From positions 1 through 64,000 of the forward strand of contig NZ_JACVAU010000001.1 in NCBI RefSeq assembly GCF_014852005.1: a stretch of DNA of 64,000 nucleotides. Direction: 5' to 3'. This DNA comes from Pseudoxanthomonas sp. PXM03 (lineage in GTDB: Bacteria; Pseudomonadota; Gammaproteobacteria; Xanthomonadales; Xanthomonadaceae). Positions 53,528-61,281 of this stretch are shown piece by piece. Both the position numbers and the translations under genes were made by a program. The notes beneath the pieces are model-generated. The model worked only from the letters and a program-made list of their open reading frames with translations. It had not been told where the DNA came from and made no database searches. How positions within the stretch are numbered: the first letter of the stretch is position 1; every line of letters begins with the position of its first letter.

Positions 53528-55072
53528 ATGAAACATCTTCTCGTCTGTCTCGCCCTGGTCGCGCCGCTCGCGCATGCCGCGCCCGGCAACGAAACCTTCG
53601 ATGCGGCAGTGGAGCAGACCTTCGAGCACTACCAGCTGCCCGGTCTTGCGGTCGGTGTCATCGAAGACGGCAAGATCGTCTACACGCGCACACTGGGTGA
53701 GGTACGCGCCGGCGGCGGCGGGAAGATCGACAATGACACGCTGTTCAAGATCGCCTCCAACAGCAAGGCGATGACCGCAGGCGTGCTGGCGCGCCTGGTC
53801 GACGCGGGCAAGTTGAAATGGGACGACCCGGTCACCAAGTACCTGCCGCAGTTCCGCATGCACGATCCGTGGGTCACGCAGCAGATGCAGGTGCGCGACC
53901 TGTTGATCCACAACAGCGGCCTGGGCCTGGGTGCGGGCGATCTGATGCTGTGGCCGGAGCCCAACCGGTTCACCCGTGCGGACATCATCGCCGGGTTGGC
54001 GCACCTGAAGCCGACGCACAGCTTCCGCGCCAACTACGCCTACGACAACCTGCTCTACGTCGTCGCCGGCGAGGTCGCAGCGGCGGCAGGCGGCGCCTCT
54101 TACGAAGAACTGGTGAAGCGCGAACTGTTCCAGCCGCTCGGCATGCACCGGTGCCAAGTGGGGGAGTGGAACCGTGCGCAGGTCGGCAACGTGGCGCAAC
54201 CGCACATGCGTACCGCGCAGGGCAATCGTGTCATCCGAGAAGACGCCGAGGTAGTGCCGGATCTCACCTCGATGGCGGCCGGCGGCATCCGCTGCAGCCT
54301 CGACGACATGCTGGTGTGGATGGACATGTGGCTGTCGCCGGAGCGTACCCCGGCGTGGTTGTCGCCCGCGCAGCGCAAGGCCGTGTGGACCGCGCATATG
54401 CCGATGCCCGTGAGCGCGCGCATGCGTGCCTGGGACAACAGCCATTTCTCCGCTTACGGCTACGGTTGGCGCCTGTCCGACGTTGATGGGGTCTGGAAGG
54501 TCGCGCATACCGGAACCCTCGCAGGCATGTACTCCTCGGTGATCCTGCTGCCGGACCAGCGCACCGGCATCGTCATCCTGATCAATGGCGAAGGCGAGGC
54601 CGCGCGGACGGTGCTGGGACAGGTGCTCACCAAGCATTTCACCGCGCCAGGGACATCGCCCACCGTCGCGCACTATGCGGCGCTGCTGGACAAGGAGCGC
54701 ACCGGTGAGCGGGCCACCAAGCCCAAGCCCGACACGGGGCATCGCACGCGCGCGACGGCGCGCGCGATGGCGCCGTGGATGGGACATTACCGCGACCCCT
54801 GGTTCGGTGAGGTGACCTTGTGTGCGACAGGCGATCGCGTGCGCTTTTCCGCGGCGCGCTCACCCATGCTCACGGGTACCGTGATGCGGGTGGACGAGCG
54901 CTGGCTGGTGGATTGGGATGATGACAGCGTGGATGCCGAGCCGTGGCTTCACTTCGCCCCAGCCCAGGCCGGCAGCGATGCCGGGCTTAAACTGTCGCAC
55001 GTCGACCCCGAAGCAGACTTCAGCTACGACTATGCCGATCTCGATTTCCACCGCACGCAGGCCTGCCGCTGA
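53528..55072 (+). CDS. Penicillin-binding-type serine hydrolase (class C beta-lactamase family)
   Basis: A 514-residue exported protein (signal LLVCLALVAPLAHA). Active-site motifs: SNSK (SxxK) in LFKIASNSKAM, YDN (YxN) in NYAYDNLLY, and HTG in KVAHTGTLAG. The last ~110 residues form a beta domain (DUF3471-like). Such proteins act as D-aminopeptidases or D,D-peptidases or esterases. Context suggests action on D-amino-acid-containing murein peptides. The next gene starts 10 bases downstream. Confidence 0.9.
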   Translation: MKHLLVCLALVAPLAHAAPGNETFDAAVEQTFEHYQLPGLAVGVIEDGKIVYTRTLGEVRAGGGGKIDNDTLFKIASNSKAMTAGVLARLVDAGKLKWDDPVTKYLPQFRMHDPWVTQQMQVRDLLIHNSGLGLGAGDLMLWPEPNRFTRADIIAGLAHLKPTHSFRANYAYDNLLYVVAGEVAAAAGGASYEELVKRELFQPLGMHRCQVGEWNRAQVGNVAQPHMRTAQGNRVIREDAEVVPDLTSMAAGGIRCSLDDMLVWMDMWLSPERTPAWLSPAQRKAVWTAHMPMPVSARMRAWDNSHFSAYGYGWRLSDVDGVWKVAHTGTLAGMYSSVILLPDQRTGIVILINGEGEAARTVLGQVLTKHFTAPGTSPTVAHYAALLDKERTGERATKPKPDTGHRTRATARAMAPWMGHYRDPWFGEVTLCATGDRVRFSAARSPMLTGTVMRVDERWLVDWDDDSVDAEPWLHFAPAQAGSDAGLKLSHVDPEADFSYDYADLDFHRTQACR

Positions 55073-55082
55073 CGTGCGAGGC

Positions 55083-55781
55083 ATGGCGCTGCTCCTGTTG
55101 AGTGCGCTTCCGTTGCTCGGCGCCTGCGCTTCCGCGCCGGGCGTGCAGGTGTCTCCGGCACAGGAAGCAGCGCAGGCGGACCTGGTCGATGCGGCGACGG
55201 TCGTGCCCGGTCTGCAGCAGGAAATCCGCTATGCGGGCAAGGACAATTTCGTGGGCGCGCCGGTCGCCGGTTACGACGCGCCCAAGTGCCTGCTGCTGGC
55301 ACCGGTCGCACGGGCGCTCGCCCGCGTGCAGCAGGACGTGCAGCGCGAAGGCCTGTCGCTGAAGGTGTTCGACTGCTATCGCCCGGTACGCGCGGTGAAG
55401 CACTTCGTCGCCTGGGCACGCGACCCTGCCGACCAGCGCACCAAGGCGGCGTACTACCCGAACCTGGACAAGGCGCGCCTGCTCGATGGCTACATCGCCG
55501 AGTCCTCGGGGCACAGCCGGGGCGCGACGCTGGATCTGACGCTCGTGCGCTGCAACGGTGGCGCGTGTACGGAACTGGACATGGGTACGCCGTTCGACTT
55601 CTTCGATCCGCGCGCCAATACCGCGCATCCGCAACTGGACGACGAGCAGCGACGCAACCGCGACCAATTGCTGCAGGCGATGGCGCGGCATGGGTTCCAT
55701 AATTATCCGATGGAATGGTGGCACTACACCTTCCGCCCCGAACCCTCCCCCAAGACCGCCTACGACGTTCCGATCCGATGA
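55083..55781 (+). CDS. D-alanyl-D-alanine dipeptidase (VanX/DdpX family) lipoprotein
   Basis: A 232-residue lipoprotein (lipobox LLGACAS). Zinc and catalytic motifs: SSGHSRGATLDLTLV (the SxHxxGxAxD type) and EWWHYTF with the Glu base and third His. It splits D-Ala-D-Ala. Presence in a catabolic rather than a vancomycin-resistance setting suggests feeding on the terminal dipeptide. Overlaps dadA by 4 bases (ATGA). Confidence 0.92.
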   Translation: MALLLLSALPLLGACASAPGVQVSPAQEAAQADLVDAATVVPGLQQEIRYAGKDNFVGAPVAGYDAPKCLLLAPVARALARVQQDVQREGLSLKVFDCYRPVRAVKHFVAWARDPADQRTKAAYYPNLDKARLLDGYIAESSGHSRGATLDLTLVRCNGGACTELDMGTPFDFFDPRANTAHPQLDDEQRRNRDQLLQAMARHGFHNYPMEWWHYTFRPEPSPKTAYDVPIR

Positions 55782-57043
55782 GTGCTTCCCTTTCCTCCCC
55801 TGCACCGCGCACCACCGATGTCGCGGTGATCGGCAGCGGCATTGTCGGCCTGTCGACGGCCCACCATCTCCTCGATCGCGGGCTGTCGTGCACGCTGATC
55901 GATGCGAAGGGACCCGCTGGCGAAACGTCGTTCGGCAACGCCGGCTCCATTTCCGTCGGCAACGTGATGCCGCAGTCCACGCCCGGCATCGTCATGAAGG
56001 CGCTGCGGATGCTCGCCAATCCGTTGGCGCCATTGAAGCTCGATTGGGGCGTCAGCCCGAGTTACGCGCGCTGGCTACTGCAGTTCCTCGACCAGGGCAG
56101 GATGGAGCACGTGCTGCCGATCATCGATGCGTTGAGTGCGATCAATACCGCCTCGCGCTCGGCGTGGCTCGAACTGGGCGAGCGGATCCGCGCGCAGGAC
56201 CTCATCGCGCACACCGGCTACCTGCACGTCTACAGCGAGGAGGCCAGCTTCGCGAAGGGCGAATGGGAACGTGGCCTGATGCGTGACCGCGGCGTGGCGT
56301 TCGACGTGTTGGACGCCGACCAGCTGCGTGAGCTCGAACCCGGCATCGGCACGGGCTTCCAGCGGGCGGTCTTCCAGCGCGAATCGCTGGCGATGCGCGA
56401 CCCCGGGGACTTCTGCCGGCGCCTCTTCAATCACCTGAGCGCGCGCGGCGCGACGCCGCTGATCGCCAGCGTCTCGGCGATCCTGCGCCAGGACGGCGGC
56501 TATCGCCTCGACACCGATCATGGCGCGGTGCATGCCGGCCGCGTGGTGGTGGCCGCGGGCGCCTGGAGCAACACCCTGCTGCGTCCGTTCGGGGTGAAGA
56601 TCCCGGTGATTCCCGCACGCGGCTACCACCTGATGTATCCGCAGAAGGATGTCATCGTGCGTCGGCCCACGCTGTGGGCGGAGCGCTACATGGTGGTGTC
56701 GCCGATGCAGTCCGGCATCCGCATGACCAGCATCAAGGAGCTGACGGCGCTGGGCCGCGACCCGCATTACCACCTGATCCGCCGGCTCGACCCCGAGGCG
56801 CGCAAGCTGTTCCCCGGCATAACGACTGAACCGGTATCCGAATGGGCGGGCAATCGGCCATGCACGCCGGATTCGCTGCCGATCATCGATCGGGTGCCGG
56901 GCGAGGACATCTTCGTCGCCACCGGGCATGGCCATCTCGGCTTGACGCAGGGCCCGGTAACAGGACGGCTGCTCGACCAGATGATGGCGGGCGAAGCGAC
57001 CGACATTCCGCTGACACCCTACGGGCTGGCGCGGTTCGCGTAG
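55778..57043 (+). CDS. dadA: D-amino acid dehydrogenase (DadA-like)
   Basis: A 421-residue FAD-dependent oxidoreductase of the DadA type. VAVIGSGIVGLSTAHHLLDRG is the dinucleotide-binding motif; ARGYHLMYP and GHGHLGLTQGPVTGRL are typical of the family. It oxidises D-Ala and other D-amino acids to keto acids and passes electrons to the respiratory chain. Translationally coupled to the dipeptidase that supplies D-Ala. Confidence 0.9.
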   Translation: MSASLSSPAPRTTDVAVIGSGIVGLSTAHHLLDRGLSCTLIDAKGPAGETSFGNAGSISVGNVMPQSTPGIVMKALRMLANPLAPLKLDWGVSPSYARWLLQFLDQGRMEHVLPIIDALSAINTASRSAWLELGERIRAQDLIAHTGYLHVYSEEASFAKGEWERGLMRDRGVAFDVLDADQLRELEPGIGTGFQRAVFQRESLAMRDPGDFCRRLFNHLSARGATPLIASVSAILRQDGGYRLDTDHGAVHAGRVVVAAGAWSNTLLRPFGVKIPVIPARGYHLMYPQKDVIVRRPTLWAERYMVVSPMQSGIRMTSIKELTALGRDPHYHLIRRLDPEARKLFPGITTEPVSEWAGNRPCTPDSLPIIDRVPGEDIFVATGHGHLGLTQGPVTGRLLDQMMAGEATDIPLTPYGLARFA

Positions 57044-57061
57044 CGTTCTGCGAGGACAGGG

Positions 57062-57961
57062 TCACGCGGGTGGAGTGTGCACGGTGATGTGCGCCGCCAC
57101 GCACCACCAGCGCCCGGCGCGCTTGATCCAGATGTCGGTATAGCGGTTGATGCCCTGGCGGCCGTCTTTCAGCGTGTAGGCGTTCTCGGCATGGATCAAG
57201 GCGAGCTCCCCGATGCGGTTGATCCGCACCTTGTCCAGCGGAAACGCGGCGATGCTTTCAGCGAACACCGGCTTGGCGAAATAGACCAGGGCGGCGGCAC
57301 GGTCCTGCAGCGAGCCGTCGCCGGAGACGACCCGATAGTCCGGCGCCAGATGCGCGTCGTACCAGCCCGCATCGGCGTCGCGGAAAGCCTGCACGTACTG
57401 TTCGTTCAAGGCTGCCAGCACGGTGGCATCGTCGCCGACGGGATCGGAGCCACGCCACCGCGATGGCGCGGAGGGGGGCGCCTGCATCGATGCGGGGGCA
57501 GCAACGGCGTTCGCGATGCGCGTGCGCTGTCCATGCACCCATGTCCAGCGCCCTTCCCGCCACGCATAGACATCGGTGCAACGCACCCGCCGTGCATCGC
57601 CTGTGTGCGGATGGCCCAGGAGGGTGCCGTGCACCACTGCGGCCGTGCCGAACATGCGCACCTGCACTTCGTCGTAGGCGACGTCCGCCAAGGGCGATGC
57701 GGTGGGCAGCGATGCGAGAAATGCGGCCCGGTCCAGCCATTGACCGTCGCTGTCGATCACCAGCAGGTCCGGCGCGGCAAGTGCATGCAGGAACGCCGGG
57801 TCCGGCACGCGATGGGCCGCGACGTGGCGATGATGGATCGCGCGCAGCTGCATTTCCGCCCCCGGAGGAAGGAGGGTCTTCGCCAGGACAGGCCAGGTGC
57901 CTGCCGTCAGCATGACGGCAAGCACCAGCAGGGCAGCCTTGTGCACGTCAGGCAGCCGCAT
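57062..57961 (-). CDS. Exported protein with two NTF2-like (DUF4440) domains
   Basis: A 299-residue protein with a signal peptide (KAALLVLAVMLTAGTWPVLA). Two NTF2-like domains are arranged in tandem, about residues 35-150 and 190-298: FLHALAAPDLLVIDSDGQWLDRAAFLASL and, in the second, YDAHLAPDYRVVSGDGSLQDRAA. Such domains bind small ligands or act as isomerases; no catalytic residue is clear. ATG at 57961 overlaps the upstream small gene by 14 bases; a GTG at 57946 is an alternative. Confidence 0.76.
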   Translation of the reverse strand: MRLPDVHKAALLVLAVMLTAGTWPVLAKTLLPPGAEMQLRAIHHRHVAAHRVPDPAFLHALAAPDLLVIDSDGQWLDRAAFLASLPTASPLADVAYDEVQVRMFGTAAVVHGTLLGHPHTGDARRVRCTDVYAWREGRWTWVHGQRTRIANAVAAPASMQAPPSAPSRWRGSDPVGDDATVLAALNEQYVQAFRDADAGWYDAHLAPDYRVVSGDGSLQDRAAALVYFAKPVFAESIAAFPLDKVRINRIGELALIHAENAYTLKDGRQGINRYTDIWIKRAGRWWCVAAHITVHTPPA

Positions 57962-58097
57962 CGGCGTCGGCGCCGGCCTCGCGCAGCCTGGCAGCGCATT
58001 CCTCGCAACACACCTCAACGGTACGGCCGCCAAGGGTGACTTCAATGGCGCCGCCGTCCAGCGGGTAGTCGCAGGCAGCGCAGGTCTGTTCGGTCAT
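57948..58097 (-). CDS. Small CxxC metal-binding protein (49 aa)
   Basis: A 49-residue protein, MTEQTCAACDYPLDGG at the start and VEVCCEECAARL in the middle: two pairs of Cys in CxxC spacing plus an extra Cys, fitting a zinc-ribbon or other metal-binding fold akin to a half YHS or TRASH motif. AAGGAA lies 5-6 bases before the ATG. It lies downstream of an AraC-type regulator gene and upstream of the NTF2-like gene, all on the minus strand, so probably one transcript. Confidence 0.7.
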   Translation of the reverse strand: MTEQTCAACDYPLDGGAIEVTLGGRTVEVCCEECAARLREAGADADAAA

Positions 58098-58171
58098 GAC
58101 ACGTTCCTTGGGCAGCCCGGATCGGGCAGGCGCAGGAAACCATGCGGGCAGCGTTGGCGCTGTCGGAATCT

Positions 58172-59041
58172 TTAGCCGGTTGCGGCAGGTCGGCGGGTGA
58201 GCGCGCGGAAGGCGCTGGGCGTGCGGCCGTAGGTCTGCCGGAACGCGGCGGCGAAGTGGCTGTGGCTGGAGAAACCGAGGTCCTGCGCGAGCATGGACAG
58301 GTCGCCGTCGCCTTTCAGCAGATCCAGTGCGCGCGCCAGCCGCAGGTGCAACTGGTAGCGGTACAGCGGCATCTCTTCGACCTGCCGGAACGCCTGGGTC
58401 AGATAGACGGGAGAACCGCCGGTGTCGGCCGCGATGTCTGCCAAGGTCCAGCGCCGACCGGGATCGCTGGCGAGCAGCACCTTGACGCGATCGACCAGCC
58501 GCTGCCGTGCCCGGGTGGCGCCGGGGACGTGCGCGGTGCGGGGACCCAGGCTGCGCGAGGCGAGGGTGAGCGCCAGGCCTTCCGCTTCCAGCGGCTCTAT
58601 CCCGCCCTGCCGCAATGCATGCCGCAGCAGGGCGACCAGCGCCTGCGCGCGCGCGTCGATGCGCAACGCCTGATGGCGGAACGCGGCGCGTCCGCCGTTA
58701 CGGATCTGCGTCACCGGCGAGAGTTCGCGCAGCAGGGGTTCGGCCAGCTGCAGCACCAGGTTGGCGTCACCGCCGGCAACGGGATGGCTGACCTGGTAGT
58801 CCTCGTCGGCGTTGAACAACAGGACATGGTTGGCGTCGGCGACAGTCTGGGCGCTGCCGACATGGCGCAGGTAGACACCGCGGTACGGAAACACCAGGTG
58901 GGTCGCGTTCGTACATTCCTCGCCGCTGCGATGCCGGCACTCGCCGCGGCAGCAGACCTCGCGCACCGATACCGTGGCCGTATCCAGCAATCGGGCGACC
59001 TCGAAGGGTGGCGATGGCGGCGGCGTGGCAGGACGGGTCAT
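58172..59041 (-). CDS. AraC-family transcriptional regulator
   Basis: A 289-residue regulator. An N-terminal sensor region with a Cys cluster (VREVCCRGECRHRSGEECTNATH), then a C-terminal pair of HTH motifs: WTLADIAADTGGSPVYLTQAFRQVEE and DLSMLAQDLGFSSHSHFAAAFRQTYGRTP. The Cys-rich segment could sense metal or redox state (inference), consistent with the CxxC protein encoded next to it. ATG at 59041 gives MTRPATPPP. Confidence 0.88.
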   Translation of the reverse strand: MTRPATPPPSPPFEVARLLDTATVSVREVCCRGECRHRSGEECTNATHLVFPYRGVYLRHVGSAQTVADANHVLLFNADEDYQVSHPVAGGDANLVLQLAEPLLRELSPVTQIRNGGRAAFRHQALRIDARAQALVALLRHALRQGGIEPLEAEGLALTLASRSLGPRTAHVPGATRARQRLVDRVKVLLASDPGRRWTLADIAADTGGSPVYLTQAFRQVEEMPLYRYQLHLRLARALDLLKGDGDLSMLAQDLGFSSHSHFAAAFRQTYGRTPSAFRALTRRPAATG

Positions 59042-59060
59042 GGCGACAGTCTGCGCGCGA

Positions 59061-59540
59061 TCACGCGCCTCCGCCGAACCCCGCCTGCCGCCACGCTTCG
59101 AACACCACCACGGCCACCGTGTTGGACAGGTTGAGGCTGCGGTTTTGCGGGCGCATCGGCAGGCGCAGGCGCTGCTGTTCGGGCAGGCCGTCCAGTACCT
59201 CCTGTGGCAGGCCACGGGTCTCGGGGCCGAACAGGAACGCATCGCCGGGCTGATAGGCGGGCTGATCGTAACGGAGGGTGCCGCGGGTGCTCAGTGCGAA
59301 CAGGCGCGTGGGCCGCACGTGCTGCAGGGCCGCTTCGAGCGACGCGTGGACCTGCAGCGTGGCGTATTCGTGGTAGTCCAGGCCGGCGCGCTTGAGCTGC
59401 TTGTCTTCCAATGCGAACCCGAGCGGTTCGATCAGGTGCAGCCGCGCGCCGGTGTTCGCGCAGAGGCGGATGACGTTGCCGGTATTCGGGGGAATTTCCG
59501 GCTGGTACAGCAGGACATCGATGTCCAGGGTGTCGGTCAT
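59061..59540 (-). CDS. trmL: tRNA (cytidine(34)-2'-O)-methyltransferase
   Basis: A 159-residue SPOUT methyltransferase that modifies the wobble base of tRNA-Leu. The knot motifs are present: NTGNVIRLCANTGARLHLIEPLGF, FGPETRGLP and LPMRPQNRSLNLSNTVAVVV. Length is normal. Start MTDTLDIDVLLYQPEIPPNTG is chosen; an ATG three codons earlier is in frame. Confidence 0.93.
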   Translation of the reverse strand: MTDTLDIDVLLYQPEIPPNTGNVIRLCANTGARLHLIEPLGFALEDKQLKRAGLDYHEYATLQVHASLEAALQHVRPTRLFALSTRGTLRYDQPAYQPGDAFLFGPETRGLPQEVLDGLPEQQRLRLPMRPQNRSLNLSNTVAVVVFEAWRQAGFGGGA

Positions 59541-59653
59541 GGCGCGCATTCTACGCGGCGCTGCATGGCCTCACGGGCATGTGGTGCGGTGGAACTCCGG
59601 CGGCTGCCGGCTTGCGTGAAAACGCAGGTGGAGCGTGGTGTGTTGCCTGCGTA

Positions 59654-60031
59654 TCAGCGCGAAGCCAGCTGGCCGGCCAGCACGCCCGCCTGCACCGCGA
59701 TCTGCTGCATGTCCTCGGCGGACGGACGCACGGTGACCACCGGCATGTCGACCACGCGCACTGCCTGCTGGGCAACGAAGTAGGCCAGGTCTTCGGCACT
59801 GGGCTTCACGGTGACCGTGGACAGATCGACGATCTTGGTGTCCTTGTAGGTCAGGTAGTGGGCCAGGTCGGCCGCATCGGGCTTCACCGTGACGGTGGGC
59901 AGGTTGACGATGTGGGTGGCTTCGGCGGTGTTGCGGTTGTTGTCGGCGTGGGTGGCGGAAACGACCATGGATCCGGCGCACAGGGCGAACACGGCGGCGG
60001 CGGTCAGCGGGAGGAGGTTCTTGGTGTTCAT
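59654..60031 (-). CDS. Small exported protein with three internal repeats
   Basis: A 125-residue protein with a signal peptide (LTAAAVFALCAGSMVVSATHA). The mature part consists of three repeats of ~26-30 residues: HIVNLPTVTVKPDAADLAHY, KIVDLSTVTVKPSAEDLAYF and RVVDMPVVTVRPSAEDMQQI. Each reads strand-turn-helix. No known family. The ATG at 60031 has AGAGG at good distance; an ATG at 60037 is in frame. Probably periplasmic or secreted. Confidence 0.75.
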   Translation of the reverse strand: MNTKNLLPLTAAAVFALCAGSMVVSATHADNNRNTAEATHIVNLPTVTVKPDAADLAHYLTYKDTKIVDLSTVTVKPSAEDLAYFVAQQAVRVVDMPVVTVRPSAEDMQQIAVQAGVLAGQLASR

Positions 60032-60431
60032 TGTCATGCCTCTGTAGTGATGTTGTTGTGTGGTGTGGTAGTAAGGTAGTACACCTAGACAGACGGATCA
60101 AGCAAAACCGTTCGTTTCGGTGAGCTGATTCAGGTTTCAGTCAGGTTGACGTCGGACAGCGGAAGGCTCGTTATGGGTAGAGCAGAAACCGTGCCAATCA
60201 CAAGTTATTGATCCAATAGGGCTTTAGGCTTCTGTTCTGCGTGTCCGGTGTCCGAGTGCATGTCCGCCCGGGTGTCCGTCCTGCATGCAACAGGACGCGC
60301 CTGGGTGTGCGTTGTGACTGCGAACACGCCGCTTGGGCCCGATCCCGGTCAATGCGGTGTGTTCTGGTTTGGATGCCGTTCAACCAGGAACCGTTGCGGT
60401 CCACCGGCGCCGGCGCAGCCGGCATTCAGCT
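60032..60431. other. Intergenic region upstream of the repeat protein gene
   Basis: About 400 bases without a convincing gene. The part nearest the repeat-protein gene is relatively AT-rich and probably carries its minus-strand promoter (a TTGATC element with a possible -10 TACCTT 17 bases on). The stretch 60165-60240 is also AT-rich. The rest is GC-rich with short GTGTCCG repeats near 60241-60310. No terminator was seen after the SDR gene. Confidence 0.4.
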
Positions 60432-61136
60432 TTACCAAGGCAGCGAAGCACCCTGCCAGTCGAGGAAGCGGCCGCTGTCTTCTGCGCCGAGGTGGTCGAT
60501 CACGTGAAGCAGCCCTGTGGCGGACTCCTGCACGGACAGCGCTGCGTTGTCGCCCCCCATGTCGGTGCGGACCCAACCCGGATGCAGGGCGACGACCGTG
60601 ATGCCGCGTGCAGCCAGGGCCTGGGACAACAGCGAGGTGGCCATGTTCTGCGCGGCCTTGCCGATGGCATAGCTCGGGGTGCGGAATTCCTGCCGAAGCC
60701 CGATCGATCCGACCTCGGACGAAATATTGGCCACCACCCCGCCTTCGGCCAGGCGCGCGGCCAGCGTCTGCACCAGCAGGAACGGGCCGGCGGCGTTGGT
60801 ATGGAAGCTGGCGTCGAGATCGGCAGCGGTCACGTGGCCGAAACGCTCGCCGCCGCGCAACACGCCGGCATTGTTCACCAGCAGGTGCAGGGGTTCTTCA
60901 TCGGTGACCAGCGATACCTCGTGGAGCAGCTGGTTGCGGCTGCGGGCGTCGGCAACGTCGAGCGGCAGCACATGCAGGCGGCCGGGGTACTCGCCCGCCA
61001 GGCTGTTGAGCGCAGTGGCCTTGCCGGGCTGCCGGCAGGTCGCGATGACGTGGCAGTGGCGGGCCAGCAGCTGCCGGACAAGTTCCAGGCCCAGGCCACG
61101 GTTGGCCCCGGTTACCAGGCAGTGCTTGCGGTCCAT
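60432..61136 (-). CDS. Short-chain dehydrogenase/reductase
   Basis: A 234-residue SDR. NAD(P) motif TGANRGLGLELV at residues 8-19, NNAG near 83, catalytic Ser in NISSEVGSIG and the YxxxK in YAIGKAAQN. It resembles carbonyl- and sniffer-type SDRs; substrate unknown. GGAGGT precedes the ATG at 61136, an optimal ribosome site, and the longer frame upstream is discarded. Confidence 0.9.
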   Translation of the reverse strand: MDRKHCLVTGANRGLGLELVRQLLARHCHVIATCRQPGKATALNSLAGEYPGRLHVLPLDVADARSRNQLLHEVSLVTDEEPLHLLVNNAGVLRGGERFGHVTAADLDASFHTNAAGPFLLVQTLAARLAEGGVVANISSEVGSIGLRQEFRTPSYAIGKAAQNMATSLLSQALAARGITVVALHPGWVRTDMGGDNAALSVQESATGLLHVIDHLGAEDSGRFLDWQGASLPW

Positions 61137-61281
61137 GGCACCTCCGCACAACAGGATTGGCGGGCCGCGGCGGGGCGGCGGATGGGCCATTCGTCATGGC
61201 TTGTGGCCTAGTGTAATGACCGCGGGCGGCGGTTAGCATCGGGGGTTCTCCAGGCCCATTCAGTATTCAAAGGAGTGTCCG

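Noticed and set aside
55083-55781. vanX-type vancomycin resistance
   Set aside because: No vanH, vanA or vanRS neighbours, and the host is Gram-negative; the lipoprotein form next to dadA fits peptide catabolism.
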